Notes under the pieces: generated by a model
Told to the model about the DNA's origin: nothing
Seen by the model: only the letters and a program-made list of their open reading frames with translations
Database searches by the model: none
Translations under genes and position numbers: made by a program
Shown: positions 29,792-44,014 of the stretch, piece by piece
Layout: each line of letters begins with the position of its first letter
Position numbering within the stretch: position 1 is the stretch's first letter
NCBI RefSeq assembly: GCF_029227915.1
Contig: NC_079884.1
Coordinates: 11,906,001-11,970,000, forward strand
Reading direction: 5' to 3'
Length of the DNA stretch: 64,000 nt
DNA from: Hydractinia symbiolongicarpus
Taxonomy: Eukaryota > Cnidaria > Hydrozoa > Anthoathecata > Hydractiniidae

Positions 29792-30947
29792 TGACGGCGA
29801 AGGGTAAAAAGTATTAACTTATGCTTTTTTATTATTCCTTCAAATCAAGAAAAAAATTTGCTTAGAGATATCAACTGAATCTTACATTCTTTGTCCAGAA
29901 TTGTGTTGAATACATAAAAGTAGCATTCGAAATTAGCGGTAGTTTCAAATTTCACGCGCTACTTTCCATAAAATATTCCTCGCCTGATGAATTTATATTT
30001 TTTCTTTTCAACATTTTGCAAAAAGTGAGAACGTGTAAAGAAACGTTTGAATTCGATTCCACCTTATGTTACTCCATCGCCGTATACAAATTAGATGACG
30101 TCCACCCAGGCAATTTTTCACATAGTATTTTTAATCAAAATACATTTTTCTATCTTCTTTTATGTTAGAAGCCAATTTATTTTTGTAAGGTATAATTTTC
30201 GCAATATCAGAAGTGTGTAGGGTTTAAATATATTGAGAACAAAATCGTAGAAAACTCGCGTCCTTGTTTTTATTAATGGTGCTGAAAATTGCAGTAAATT
30301 AAAATTTTTGTCAAATTTATATTGTCAGATGTCAAATAATATTGTTATATTTTTAAACGTCTGGGATCTAGGGTCTATGAATATCGCGGAATTTACTTTG
30401 TTGTCAACAGTTTATTTTCATGTGATAAAATTACTCGAATTTTTGAAAGAATGTCGAAATTTAAAAAACGCCAAATAAATTAAATTGGATCAATAAGTCT
30501 TCTGATAGGCAATGCTGGACTGGCGCAGCTGTGCGCGATTGTTTTTACTTTTTACCAACTGGTTTATACCAATTGCACTAAAATCTGTAAAATAATAGAT
30601 AAGGAACCATTTTTTTGTAAGCCAATGTTTACAAATTCTTTACACGCTGTTACTTTAAAAAGGACATGCGTTAGAAGGAAATCAACCTACGGTTTTAAGG
30701 TTAAAAAACTAGGCCTGTTCTTTAGAGATAAGAATAATGACCCGGCTGCATAGAATTTTGAAATTCTTAAAGAAAGAGTGTGAATACCAAATTAAACAGC
30801 CAGCAACTAAAGTATCTACGCAAAGGTTCCTTGTAAAACATACGTGTTTATGAAAGTAAAAAAAAAAGACCAAAAGTGCCTGGTTAAGGATTTAATCCGA
30901 ACTTGTTTCTACGTTTTCCTTCAAAAATTAAAGAGTATATTGGAAAG

Positions 30948-31244
30948 AAAATCTTCGTTCGACTGTCTTGCGCGGGCTACCGAACACCACCTATTCACAG
31001 GCGCTATCCCACTACTGCTCAGCGCGGGAACTTTTGCCTGCTGAGTTTCCGCCCAGGGCCGATACGTTCCTCATTATCGAACCTGGTACTACATGAATTC
31101 CTTCCTGTAGACCATGTTGACACTGAGCTTAGGGTGGACGCCTGATCGACATGGACAACTGACCGATAGTGGTCCCGAACTCAAGCCGTTCGTAAGTTTA
31201 GTCTCCAAGTAGCTGGATTACAGGTGCACGCCACTACACCCAAC
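30948..31244 (-). ncRNA. 7SL: SRP RNA (7SL), unit 10, helix 8 altered
   Basis: Helix 8 has two changes (+ strand GCTGAGTTTCCGCCCAGGG instead of GCTGCGTTTCCGCCCTGGG). They fall on the base between the GGAAAC loop and the AGCAGG strand and on the stem base. Also CTTAGGGTGG and GACATGGAC. A candidate non-functional variant. Confidence 0.88.
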
Positions 31245-32399
31245 TGACGGCGAAGGGTAAAAAGTATTAACTTATGCTTTTTTATTATTCCTTCAAATCA
31301 AGAAAAAAATTTGCTTAGAGATATCAACTGAATCTTACATTCTTTGTCCAGAATTGTGTTGAATACATAAAAGTAGCATTCGAAATTAGCGGTAGTTTCA
31401 AATTTCACGCGCTACTTTCCATAAAATATTCCTCGCCTGATGAATTTATATTTTTTCTTTTCAACATTTTGCAAAACGTGAGAACGTGTAAAGAAACGTT
31501 TGAATTCGATTCCACCTTATGTTACTCCATCGCCGTATACAAATTAGATGACGTCCACCCAGGCAATTTTTCACATAGTATTTTTAATCAAAATACATTT
31601 TTCTATCTTCTCTTATGTTAGAAGCCAATTTATTTTTGTAAGGTATAATTTTCGCAATATCAGAAGTGTGTAGGGTTTAAATATATTGAGAACAAAATCG
31701 TAGAAAACTCGCGTCCTTGTTTTTATTAATGGTGCTGAAAATTGCAGTAAATTAAAATTTTTGTCAAATTTATATTGTCAGATGTCAAAAAATATTGTTA
31801 TATTTTTAAACGTCTGGGATCTAGGGTCTAAGAATATTGTGGAATTTACTTTGTTGTCAATAGTTTATTTTCATGTGATAAAATTACTCGAATTTTTGAA
31901 AAAATGTCGAAATTTAAATAACGCCAAATAAATTATATTGGATCAATAAGTCTTCTGATAGGCAATGCTGGAGGCGCGCAGATGTGCCCGATTGTTTTTA
32001 CTTTTTACCAACTGGTTTATACCAATTGCACTAAAATCTGTAAAATAATAGATAAGGAACCATTTCTTTGTAAGCCAATGTTTACAAATTCTTTACACGC
32101 CTTTACTTTAAAAAGGACATGCGTTAGAAGGAAATCAACCTACAGTTTTAAGGTTAAAAAACTAGGCCTGTTCTTTAGAGATAAAAATAATGACCCGGCT
32201 GCATAGAATTTTGAAATTCTTAAAGAAAGAGTGTGAATACCAAATTAAACAGCCAGCAACTAAAATATCCACGCAAAGGTTCCTTGTAAAACATACGTGT
32301 TTATGAAAGTAAAAAAAAAGACCAAAAGTGCCTGGTTAAGGATTTAATCCGAACTTGTTTCTACGTTTCCCTTCAAAAATTTAAGAGTATATTGGAAAG

Positions 32400-32696
32400 A
32401 AAATCTTCGTTCGACTGTCTTGCGCGGGCTACCGAACACCACCTATTCACAGGCGCTATCCCACTACTGCTCAGCGCGGGAACTTTTGCCTGCTGCGTTT
32501 CCGCCCTGGGCCGATACGTTCCTCATTATCGAACCTGGTACTACATGAATTCCTTCCTGTAGACCATGTTGACACTGAGCTTAGGGTGGACGCCTGATCG
32601 ACATAGACAACTGACCGATAGTGGTCCCGAACTCAAGCCGTTCGTGAGTTTAGTCTCCAAGTAGCTGGATTACAGGTGCACGCCACTACACCCAAC
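32400..32696 (-). ncRNA. 7SL: SRP RNA (7SL), unit 11
   Basis: Differences: CTTAGGGTGG in helix 6 flank and TTCGTGAGTTT. The 3' flank reads TTTCCCTTCAAAAATTTAAG, a mark shared with unit 14. Confidence 0.92.
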
Positions 32697-33850
32697 TGAC
32701 GGCGAAGGGTAAAAAGTATTAACTTATGCTTTTTTATTATTCCTTCAAATCAAGAAAAAAATTTGCTTAGAGATATCAACTGAATCTTACATTCTTTGTC
32801 CAGAATTGTGTTGAATACATAAAAGTAGCATTCGAAATTAGCGGTAGTTTCAAATTTCACGCGCTACTTTCCATAAAATATTCCTCGCCTGATGAATTTA
32901 TATTTTTTCTTTTCAACATTTTGCAAAAAGTGAGAACGTGTAAAGAAACGTTTGAATTCGATTCCACCTTATGTTACTCCATCGCCGTATACAAATTAGA
33001 TGACGTCCACCCAGCCAATTTTTCACATAGTATTTTTAATCAAAATACATTTTTCTATCTTCTTTTATGTTAGAAGCCAATTTATTTTTGTAAGGTATAA
33101 TTTTCGCAATATCAAAAGTGTGTAGGGTTTAAATATATTGAGAACAAAATCGTAGAAAACTCGCGTCCTTGTTTTTATTAATAGTGCTGAAAATTGCAGT
33201 AAATTAAAATTTTTGTCAAATTTATATTGTCAGATGTCAAAAAATATTGTTATATTTTTAAACGTCTGGGATCTAGGGTCTAAGAATATTGTGGAATTTA
33301 CTTTGTTGTCAATAGTTTATTTTCATGTGATAAAATTACTCGAATTTTTGAAAGAATATCGAAATTTAAAAAACGCCAAATAAATTATATTGGATCAATA
33401 AGTCTTCTGATAGGCAATGCTGGAGGCGCGGAGCTGTGCGCGATTGTTTTTACTTTTTACCAACTGGATTATACCAATTGCACTAAAATCAGTAAAATAA
33501 TAGATAAGGAACCATTTTTTTGTAAGCCAATGTTTACAAATTCTTTACACGCCTTTACTTTAAAAAGGACATGCGTTAGAAGGAAATCAACCTACGGTTT
33601 TAAGGTTAAAAAACTAGGCCTGTTCTTTAGAGATAAGAATAATGACCCGGCTGTATAGAATTTTGAAACTCTTAAAGAAAGAGTGTGAATACCAAATTAA
33701 ACAGCCAGCAACTAAAGTATCTACGCAAGGGTTCCTTGTAAAACATACGTGTTTATGAAAGTAAAAAAAAGACCAAAAGTGCCTGGTTAAGGATATAATC
33801 CGAACTTGTTTCTACGTTTTCCTTCAAAAATTAAAGAGTATATTGGAAAG

Positions 33851-34147
33851 AAAATCTTCGTTCGACTGTCTTGCGCGGGCTACCGAACACCACCTATTCA
33901 CAGGCGCTATCCCACTACTGCTCAGCGCGGGAACTTTTGCCTGCTGCGTTTCCGCCCTGGGCCGATACGTTCCTCATTATCGAACCTGGTACTACATGAA
34001 TTCCTTCCTGTAGACCAAGTTGACACTGAGCTTAGTGTGGACGCCTGATCGACATAGACAACTGACCGATAGTGGTCCCGAACTCAAGCCGTTCGTAAGT
34101 TTAGTCTCCAAGTAGCTGGATTACAGGTGCACGCCTCTACACCCAAC
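33851..34147 (-). ncRNA. 7SL: SRP RNA (7SL), unit 12
   Basis: Differences: GACCAAGTTGAC in helix 6 and ACGCCTCTAC in the 5' domain. Confidence 0.92.
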
Positions 34148-35302
34148 TGACGGCGAAAGTTAAAAAGTATTAACTTATGCTTTTTTATTATTCCTTCAAA
34201 TCAAGAAAAAAATTTGCTTACAGATATCAACTGAATCTTACATTCTTTGTCCAGAATTGTGTTGAATACATAAAAGTAGCATTCGAAATTAGCGGTAGTT
34301 TCAAATTTCACGCGCTACTTTCCATAAAATATTCCTCGCCTGATGAATTTATATTTTTTCTTTTCAACATTTTGCAAAAAGTGAGAACGTGTAAAGAAAC
34401 GTTTGAATTCGATTCCACCTTATGTTACTCCATCGCCGTATACAAATTAGATGACGTCCACCCAGGCAATTTTTCACATAGTATTTTTAATCAAAATACA
34501 TTTTTCTATCTTCTTTTATGTTAGAAGCCAATTTATTTTTGTAAGGTATAATTTTCGCAATATCAGAAGTGTGTAGGGTTTAAATATATTGAGAACAAAA
34601 TCGTAGAAAACTCGCGTCCTTGTTTTTATTAATGGTGCTGAAAATTGCAGTAAATTAAAATTTTTGTCAAATTTATATTGTCAGATGTCAAAAAATATTG
34701 TTATATTTTTAAACGTCTGGGATCTAGGGTCTATGAATATCGCGGAATTTACTTTGTTGTCAATAGTTTATTTTCATGTGATAAAATTACTCGAATTTTT
34801 GAAAGAATGTCGAAATTTAAAAAACGCCAAATAAATTAAATTGGATCAATAAGTCTTCTGATAGGCAATGCTGGAGTCGCGCAGCTGTGCGCGATTGTTT
34901 TTACTTTTTACCAACTGGTTTATACCAATTGCACTAAAATCTGTAAAATAATAGATAAGGAACCATTTCTTTGTAAGCCAATGTTTACAAATTCTTTACA
35001 CGCCTTTACTTTAAAAAGGACATGCGTTAGAAGGAAATCAACCTACGTTTTAAGGTTAAAAAACTAGGCCTGTTCTTTAGAAATAAGAATAATGACCCGG
35101 CTGCATAGAATTTTGAAATTCTTAAAGAAAGAGTGTGAATACCAAATTAAACAGCCAGCAACTAAAGTATCTACGCAAAGGTTCCTTGTAAAACATACGT
35201 GTTTATGAAAGTAAAAAAAAAAGACCAAAAGTGGCTGGTTAAGGATTTAATCCGAACTTGTTTCTACGTTTTCCTTCAAAAATTAAAGAGTATATTGGAA
35301 AG

Positions 35303-35599
35303 AAAATCTTCGTTCGACTGTCTTGCGCGGGCTACCGAACACCACCTATTCACAGGCGCTATCCCACTACTGCTCAGCGCGGGAACTTTTGCCTGCTGCG
35401 TTTCCGCGCTGGGCCGATACGTTCCTCATTATCGAACCTGGTACTACATGAATTCCTTCCTGTAGACCATGTTGACACTGAGCTTAGTGTGGACGCCTGA
35501 TCGACATAGACAACTGACCGATAGTGGTCCCGAACATAAGCCGTTCCTAAGTTTAGTCTCCAAGTAGCTGGATTACAGGTGCACGCCACTACACCCAAC
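35303..35599 (-). ncRNA. 7SL: SRP RNA (7SL), unit 13, twin of unit 9
   Basis: Carries the unit 9 variants (TCCGCGCTGGG, GAACATAAGCCGTTCCTAAG). Confidence 0.92.
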
Positions 35600-36754
35600 T
35601 GACGGCGAAGGGTAAAAAGTATTAACTTATGCTTTTTTATTATTCCTTCAAATCAAGAAAAAAATTTGCTTAGAGATATCAACTGAATCTTACATTCTTT
35701 GTCCAGAATTGTGTTGAATACATAAAAGTAGCATTCGAAATTAGCGGTAGTTTCAAATTTCACGCGCTACTTTCCATAAAATATTCCTCGCCTGATGAAT
35801 TTATATTTTTTCTTTTCAACATTTTGCAAAAAGTGAGAACGTGTAAAGAAACGTTTGAATTCGATTCCACCTTATGTTACTCCATCGCCGTATACAAATT
35901 AGATGACGTCCACCCAGGCAATTTTTCACATAGTATTTTTAATCAAAATACATTTTTCTATCTTCTTTTATGTTAGAAGCCAATTTATTTTTGTAAGGTA
36001 TAATTTTCGCAATATCAGAAGTGTGTAGGGTTTAAATATATTGAGAACAAAATCGTAGAAAACTCGCGTCCTTGTTTTTATTAATGGTGCTGAAAATTGC
36101 AGTAAATTAAAATTTTTGTCAAATTTATATTGTCAGATGTCAAAAAATATTGTTATATTTTTAAACGTCTGGGATCTAGGGTCTAAGAATATTGTGGAAT
36201 TTACTTTGTTGTCAATAGTTTATTTTCATGTGATAAAATTACTCGAATTTTTGAAAAAATGTCGAAATTTAAATAACGCCAAATAAATTATATTGGATCA
36301 ATAAGTCTTCTGATAGGCAATGCTGGAGGCGCGCAGATGTGCCCGATTGTTTTTACTTTTTACCAACTGGTTTATACCAATTGCACTAAAATCTGTAAAA
36401 TAATAGATAAGGAACCATTTCTTTGTAAGCCAATGTTTACAAATTCTTTACACGCCTTTACTTTAAAAAGGACATGCGTTAGAAGGAAATCAACCTACAG
36501 TTTTAAGGTTAAAAAACTAGGCCTGTTCTTTAGAGATAAAAATAATGACCCGGCTGCATAGAATTTTGAAATTCTTAAAGAAAGAGTGTGAATACCAAAT
36601 TAAACAGCCAGCAACTAAAATATCCACGCAAAGGTTCCTTGTAAAACATACGTGTTTATGAAAGTAAAAAAAAAGACCAAAAGTGCCTGGTTAAGGATTT
36701 AATCCGAACTTGTTTCTACGTTTCCCTTCAAAAATTTAAGAGTATATTGGAAAG

Positions 36755-37051
36755 AAAATCTTCGTTCGACTGTCTTGCGCGGGCTACCGAACACCACCTA
36801 TTCACAGGCGCTATCCCACTACTGCTCAGCGCGGGAACTTTTGCCTGCTGCGTTTCCGCCCTGGGCCGATACGTTCCTCATTATCGAACCTGGTACTACA
36901 TGAATTCCTTCCTGTAGACCATGTTGACACTGAGCTTAGGGTGGACGCCTGATCGACATAGACAACTGACCGATAGTGGTCCCGAACTCAAGCCGTTCGT
37001 GAGTTTAGTCTCCAAGTAGCTGGATTACAGGTGCACGCCACTACACCCAAC
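36755..37051 (-). ncRNA. 7SL: SRP RNA (7SL), unit 14, twin of unit 11
   Basis: Same variants as unit 11 in gene and 3' flank. Confidence 0.92.
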
Positions 37052-38206
37052 TGACGGCGAAGGGTAAAAAGTATTAACTTATGCTTTTTTATTATTCCTT
37101 CAAATCAAGAAAAAAATTTGCTTAGAGATATCAACTGAATCTTACATTCTTTGTCCAGAATTGTGTTGAATACATAAAAGTAGCATTCGAAATTAGCGGT
37201 AGTTTCAAATTTCACGCGCTACTTTCCATAAAATATTCCTCGCCTGATGAATTTATATTTTTTCTTTTCAACATTTTGCAAAAAGTGAGAACGTGTAAAG
37301 AAACGTTTGAATTCGATTCCACCTTATGTTACTCCATCGCCGTATACAAATTAGATGACGTCCACCCAGCCAATTTTTCACATAGTATTTTTAATCAAAA
37401 TACATTTTTCTATCTTCTTTTATGTTAGAAGCCAATTTATTTTTGTAAGGTATAATTTTCGCAATATCAAAAGTGTGTAGGGTTTAAATATATTGAGAAC
37501 AAAATCGTAGAAAACTCGCGTCCTTGTTTTTATTAATAGTGCTGAAAATTGCAGTAAATTAAAATTTTTGTCAAATTTATATTGTCAGATGTCAAAAAAT
37601 ATTGTTATATTTTTAAACGTCTGGGATCTAGGGTCTAAGAATATTGTGGAATTTACTTTGTTGTCAATAGTTTATTTTCATGTGATAAAATTACTCGAAT
37701 TTTTGAAAGAATGTCGAAATTTAAATAACGCCAAATAAATTATATTGGATCAATAAGTCTTCTGATAGGCAATGCTGGAGGCGCGCAGATGTGCGCGATT
37801 ATTTTTACTTTTTACCAACTGGATTATACCAATTGCACTAAAATCTGTAAAATAATAGATAAGGAACCATTTTTTTGTAAGCCAATGTTTACAAATTCTT
37901 TACACGCCTTTACTTTAAAAAGGACATGCGTTAGAAGGAAATCAACCTACGGTTTTAAGGTTAAAAAACTAGGCCTGTTCTTTAGAGATAAAAATAATGA
38001 CCCGGCTGCAAAGAATTTTGAAATTCTTAAAGAAAGAGTGTGAATACCAAATTAAACAGCCAGCAACTAAAGTATCTACGCAAAGGTTCCTTGTAAAACA
38101 TACGTGTTTATGAAAGTAAAAAAAAAGACCAAAATTGCCTGGTTAAGAATTTAATCCGAACTTGTTTCTACGTTTTCCTTCAAAAATTAAAGAGTATATT
38201 GGAAAG

Positions 38207-38503
38207 AAAATCTTCGTTCGACTGTCTTGCGCGGGATACCGAACACCACCTATTCACAGGCGCTATCCCACTACTGCTCAGCGCGGGAACTTTTGCCTGC
38301 TGCGTTTCCGCCCTGGGCCGATACGTTCCTCATTATCGAACCTGGTACTACATGAATTCCTTCCTGTAGACCATGTTGACACTGAGCTTAGTGTGGACGC
38401 CTGATCGACATAGACAACTGACCGATAGTGGTCCTGAACTCAAGCCGTTCGTAAGTTTAGTCTCCAAGTAGCTGGATTACAGGTGCACGCCACTACACCC
38501 AAC
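38207..38503 (-). ncRNA. 7SL: SRP RNA (7SL), unit 15
   Basis: GCGGGATACC and GTCCTGAAC differ from the consensus; the second changes the B-box-like GTTCGGGAC to GTTCAGGAC. The 5' flank has CTGACTGCGAAG. Confidence 0.92.
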
Positions 38504-39658
38504 TGACTGCGAAGGGTAAAAAGTATTAACTTATGCTTTTTTATTATTCCTTCAAATCAAGAAAAAAATTTGCTTAGAGATATCAACTGAATCTTACATT
38601 CTTTGTCCAGAATTGTGTTGAATACATAAAAGTAGCATTCGAAATTAGCGGTAGTTTCAAATTTCACGCGCTACTTTCCATAAAATATTCCTCGCCTGAT
38701 GAATTTATATTTTTTCTTTTCAACATTTTGCAAAAAGTGAGAACGTGTAAAGAAACGTTTGAATTCGATTCCACCTTATGTTACTCCATCGCCGTATACA
38801 AATTAGATGACGTCCACCCAGGCAATTTTTCACATAGTATTTTTAATCAAAATACATTTTTCTATCTTCTTTTATGTTAGAAGCCAATTTATTTTTGTAA
38901 GGTATAATTTTCTCAATATCAGAAGTGTGTAGGGTTTAAATATATTGAGAACAAAATCGTAGAAAACTCGCGTCCTTGTTTTTATTAATGGTGCTGAAAA
39001 TTGCAGTAAATTAAAATTTTTGTCAAATTTATATTGTCAGATGTCAAAAAATATTGTTATATTTTTAAACGTCTGGGATCTAGGGTCTATGAATATTGCG
39101 GAATTTACTTTGTTGTCAATAGTTTATTTTCATGTGATAAAATTACTCGAATTTTTGAAAGAATGTCGAAATTTTAAAAACGCCAAATAAATTATATTGG
39201 ATCAATAAGTCTTCTGATAGGCAATGCTGGACTCGCGCAGCTGTGCGCGATTGTTTTTACTTTTTACCAACTGGTTTATACCAATTGCACTAAAATCTGT
39301 AAAATAATAGATAAGGAACCATTTCTTCGTAAGCCAATGTTTACAAATTCTTTACACGCCTTTACTTTAAAAAGGACATGCGTTAGAAGGAAATCAACCT
39401 ACGGTTTTAAGGTTAAAAAACTAGGCCTGTTCTTTAGAGATAAGAATAATGCCCCGGCTGCATTGTATTTTGAAATTCTTAAAGAAAGAGTGTGAATACC
39501 AAATTAAACAGCCAGCAACTAAAATATCCACGCAAAGGTTCTTTGTAAAACATACGTGTTTATGAAAGAAAAAAAAAGGAACAAAAGTGCCTGGTTAAGG
39601 ATTTAATCCGAACTTGTTTCTACGTTTTCCTTCAAAAATTAAAGAGTATATTGGAAAG

Positions 39659-39955
39659 AAAATCTTCGTTCGACTGTCTTGCGCGGGCTACCGAACACCA
39701 CCTATTCACAGGCGCTATCCCACTACTGCTCAGCGCGGGAACTTTTGCCTGCTGCGTTTTCGCCCTGGGCCGATACGTTCCTCATTATCGAACCTGGTAC
39801 TACATGAATTCCTTCCTGTAGACCATGTTGACACTGAGCTTAGGGTGGACGCCTGATCGACATAGACAACTGACCGATAGTGGTCCCGAACTCAAGCCGT
39901 TCGTAAGTTTAGTCTCCAAGTAGCTGGATTACAGGTGCACGCCACTACACCCAAC
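39659..39955 (-). ncRNA. 7SL: SRP RNA (7SL), unit 16, helix 8 loop altered
   Basis: The + strand GCGTTTTCGCCC turns the helix 8 apical GGAAAC into GAAAAC. This is the best-conserved spot of all SRP RNAs, so the copy is suspect. Also CTTAGGGTGG. Confidence 0.88.
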
Positions 39956-41110
39956 TGACGGCGAAGGGTAAAAAGTATTAACTTATGCTTTTTTATTATT
40001 CCTTCAAATCAAGAAAAAAATTTGCTTAGAGATATCAACTGAATCTTACATTCTTTGTCCAGAATTGTGTTGAATACATAAAAGTAGCATTCGAAATTAG
40101 CGGTAGTTTCAAGTTTCACGCGCTCCTTTCCATAAAATATTCCTCGCCTGATGAATTTATATTTTTTCTTTTCAACATTTTGCAAAAAGTGAGAACGTGT
40201 AAAGAAACGTTTGAATTCGATTCCACCTTATGTTACTCCATCGCCGTATACAAATTAGATGACGTCCACCCAGCCAATTTTTCACATAGTATTTTTAATC
40301 AAAATACATTTTTCTATCTTCTTTTATGTTAGAAGCCAATTTATTTTTGTAAGGTATAATTTTCGCAATATCAGAAGTGTGCAGGGTTTAAATATATTGA
40401 GAACAAAATCGTAGAAAACTCGCGTCCTTGTTTTTATTAATGGTGCTGAAAATTGCAGTAAATTAAAATTTTTGTCAAATTTATATTGTCAGATGTCAAA
40501 AAATATTGTTATATTTTTAAACGTCTGGGAGCTAGGGTCTAAGAATATTGTGGAATTTACTTTGTTGTCAATAGTTTATTTTCATGTGATAAAATTACTC
40601 GAATTTTTGAAAGAATGTCGAAATTTAAATAACGCCAAATAAATTATATTGGAACAATAAGTCTTCTGATAGGCAATGCTGGAGGCGCGCAGATGTGCGC
40701 GATTATTTTTACTTTTTACCAACTGGATTATACCAATTGCACTAAAATCTGTAAAATAATAGATAAGGAACCATTTTTTTGTAAGCCAATGTTTACAAAT
40801 TCTTTACACGCCTTTACTTTAAAAAGGACATGCGTTAGAACGAAATCAACCTACGGTTTTAAGGTTAAAAAACTAGGCCTGTTCTTTAGAGATAAAAATA
40901 ATAACCCGGCTGCAAAGACTTTTGAAATTCTTAAAGAAAGAGTGTGAATACCAAATTAAACAGCCAGCAACTAAAGTATCTACGCAAAGGTTCCTTGTAA
41001 AACATACGTGTTTATGAAAGTAAAAAAAAAGACCAAAATTGCCTGGTTAAGAATTTAATCCGAACTTGTTTCTACGTTTTCCTTTAAAAATTAAAGAGTA
41101 TATTGGAAAG

Positions 41111-41407
41111 AAAATCTTCGTTCGACTGTCTTGCGCGGGATACCGAACACCACCTATTCACAGGCGCTATCCCACTACTGCTCAGCGCGGGAACTTTTGC
41201 CTGCTGCGTTTCCGCCCTGGGCCGATACGTTCCTCATTATCGAACCTGGTACTACATGAATTCCTTCCTGTAGACCATGTTGACACTGAGCTTAGTGTGG
41301 ACGCCTGATCGACATAGACAACTGACCGATAGTGGTCCTGAACTCAAGCCGTTCGTAAGTTTAGTCTCCAAGTAGCTGGATTACAGGTGCACGCCACTAC
41401 ACCCAAC
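41111..41407 (-). ncRNA. 7SL: SRP RNA (7SL), unit 17
   Basis: Variants of unit 15 (GGGATACC, GTCCTGAAC, flank CTGACTGCG). The 3' flank has CCTTTAAAAATT. Confidence 0.92.
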
Positions 41408-42562
41408 TGACTGCGAAGGGTAAAAAGTATTAACTTATGCTTTTTTATTATTCCTTCAAATCAAGAAAAAAATTTGCTTACAGATATCAACTGAATCTTA
41501 CATTCTTTGTCCAGAATTGTGTTGAATACATAAAAGTAGCATTCGAAATTAGCGGTAGTTTCAAATTTCACGCGCTACTTTCCATAAAATATTCCTCGCC
41601 TGATGAATTTATATTTTTTCTTTTCAACATTTTGCAAAAAGTGAGAACGTGTAAAGAAACGTTTGAATTCGATTCCACCTTATGTTACTCCATCGCCGTA
41701 TACAAATTAGATGACGTCCACCCAGGCAATTTTTCACATAGTATTTTTAATCAAAATACATTTTTCTATCTTCTTTTATGTTAGAAGCCAATTCATTTTT
41801 GTAAGGTATAATTTTCGCAATATCAGAAGTGTGTAGGGTTTAAATATATTGAGAACAAAATCGTAGAAAACTCGCGTCCTTGTTTTTATTAATGGTGCTG
41901 AAAATTGCAGTAAATTAAAATTTTTGTCAAATTTATATTGTCAGATGTCAAAAAATATTGTTACATTTTTAAACGTCTGGGATCTAGGGTCTAAGAATAT
42001 TGTGGAATTTACTTTGTTGTCAATAATTTATTTTCATGTGATAAAATTACTCGAATTTTTGAAAGAATGTCGAAATTTAAAAAACGCCAAATAAATTATA
42101 TTGGAACAATAAGTCTTCTGATAGGCAATGCTGGAGGCGCGCAGATGTGCGCGATTATTTTTACTTTTTACCAACTGGATTATACCAATTGCACTAAAAT
42201 CTGTAAAATAATAGATAAGGAACCATTTTTTTGTAAGCCAATGTTTACAAATTCTTTACACGCCTTTACTTTAAAAAGGACATGCGTTAGAAGGAAATCA
42301 ACCTACGGTTTTAAGGTTAAAAAACTAGGCCTGTTCTTTAGAGATAAAAATAATGACCCGGCTGCAAAGAATTTTGAAATTCTTAAAGAAAGAGTGTGAA
42401 TACCAAATTAAACAGCCAGCAACTAAAGTATCTACGCAAAGGTTCCTTGTAAAACATACGTGTTTATGAAAGTAAAAAAAAAGACCAAAATTGCCTGGTT
42501 AAGAATTTAATCCGAACTTGTTTCTACGTTTTCCTTCAAAAATTAAAGAGTATATTGGAAAG

Positions 42563-42859
42563 AAAATCTTCGTTCGACTGTCTTGCGCGGGATACCGAAC
42601 ACCACCTATTCACAGGCGCTATCCCACTACTGCTCAGCGCGGCAACTTATGCCTGCTGCGTTTCCGCCCTGGGCCGATACGTTCCTCATTATCGAACCTG
42701 GTACTACATGAATTCCTTCCTGTAGACCATGTTGACACTGAGCTTAGTGTGGACGCCTGATCGACATAGACAACTGACCGATAGTGGTCCCGAACTCAAG
42801 CCGTTCGTAAGTTTAGTCTCCAAGTAGCTGGATTACAGGTGCACGCCACTACACCCAAC
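42563..42859 (-). ncRNA. 7SL: SRP RNA (7SL), unit 18
   Basis: GGGATACC as in unit 17, plus GCGCGGCAACTTATGCC, which changes two positions in the helix 8 3' strand and asymmetric loop region. Confidence 0.9.
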
Positions 42860-44014
42860 TGACTGCGAAGGGTAAAAAGTATTAACTTATGCTTTTTTAT
42901 TATTCCTTCAAATCAAGAAAAAAATTTGCTTAGAGATATCAACTGAATCTTACATTCTTTGTCCAGAATTGTGTTGAATACATAAAAGTAGCATTCGAAA
43001 TTAGCGGTAGTTTCAAATTTCACGCGCTACTTTCCATAAAATATTCCTCGCCTGATGAATTTATATTTTTTCTTTTCAACATTTTGCAAAAAGTGAGAAC
43101 GTGTAAAGAAACGTTTGAATTCGATTCCACCTTATGTTACTCCATCGCCGTATACAAATTAGATGACGTCCACCCAGGCAATTTTTCACATAGTATTTTT
43201 AATCAAAATACATTTTTCTATCTTCTTTTATGTTAGAAGCCAATTTATTTTTGTAAGGTATAATTTTCGCAATATCAAAAGTGTGCAGGGTTTAAATATA
43301 TTGAGAACAAAATCGTAGAAAACTCGCGTCCTTGTTTTTATTAATGGTGCTGAAAATTGCAGTAAATTAAAATTTTTGTCAAATTTATATTGTCAGATGT
43401 CAAAAAATATTGTTATATTTTTAAACGTCTGGGATCTAGGGTCTATGAATATTGTGGAATTTACTTTGTTGTCAATAGTTTATTTTCATGTGATAAAATT
43501 ACTCGAATTTTTGAAAAAATGTCGAAATTTAAAAAACGCCAAATAAATTATATTGGATCAATAAGTCTTCTGATAGGCAATGCTGGAGGTGCGCAGATGT
43601 GCGCGATTATTTTTACTTTTTACCAACTGGATTATACCAATTGCACTAAAATCTGTAAAATAATAGATAAGGAACCATTTTTTTGTGAGCCAATGTTTAC
43701 AAATTCTTTACACGCCTTTACTTTAAAAAGGACATGCGTTAGAAGGAAATCAACCTACGGTTTTAAGGTTAAAAAACTAGGCCTCTTTTTTAGAGATAAA
43801 AATAATGACCCGGCTGCAAAGAATTTTGAAATTCTTAAAGAAAGAGTGTGAATACCAAATTAAACAGCCAGCAACTAAAGTATCTACGCAAAGGTTCCTT
43901 GTAAAACATACGTGTTTATGAAAGTAAAAAAAAAGACCAAAAGTGCCTGGTTAAGAATTTAATCCGAACTTGTTTCTACGTTTTCCTTCAAAAATTAAAG
44001 AGTATATTGGAAAG

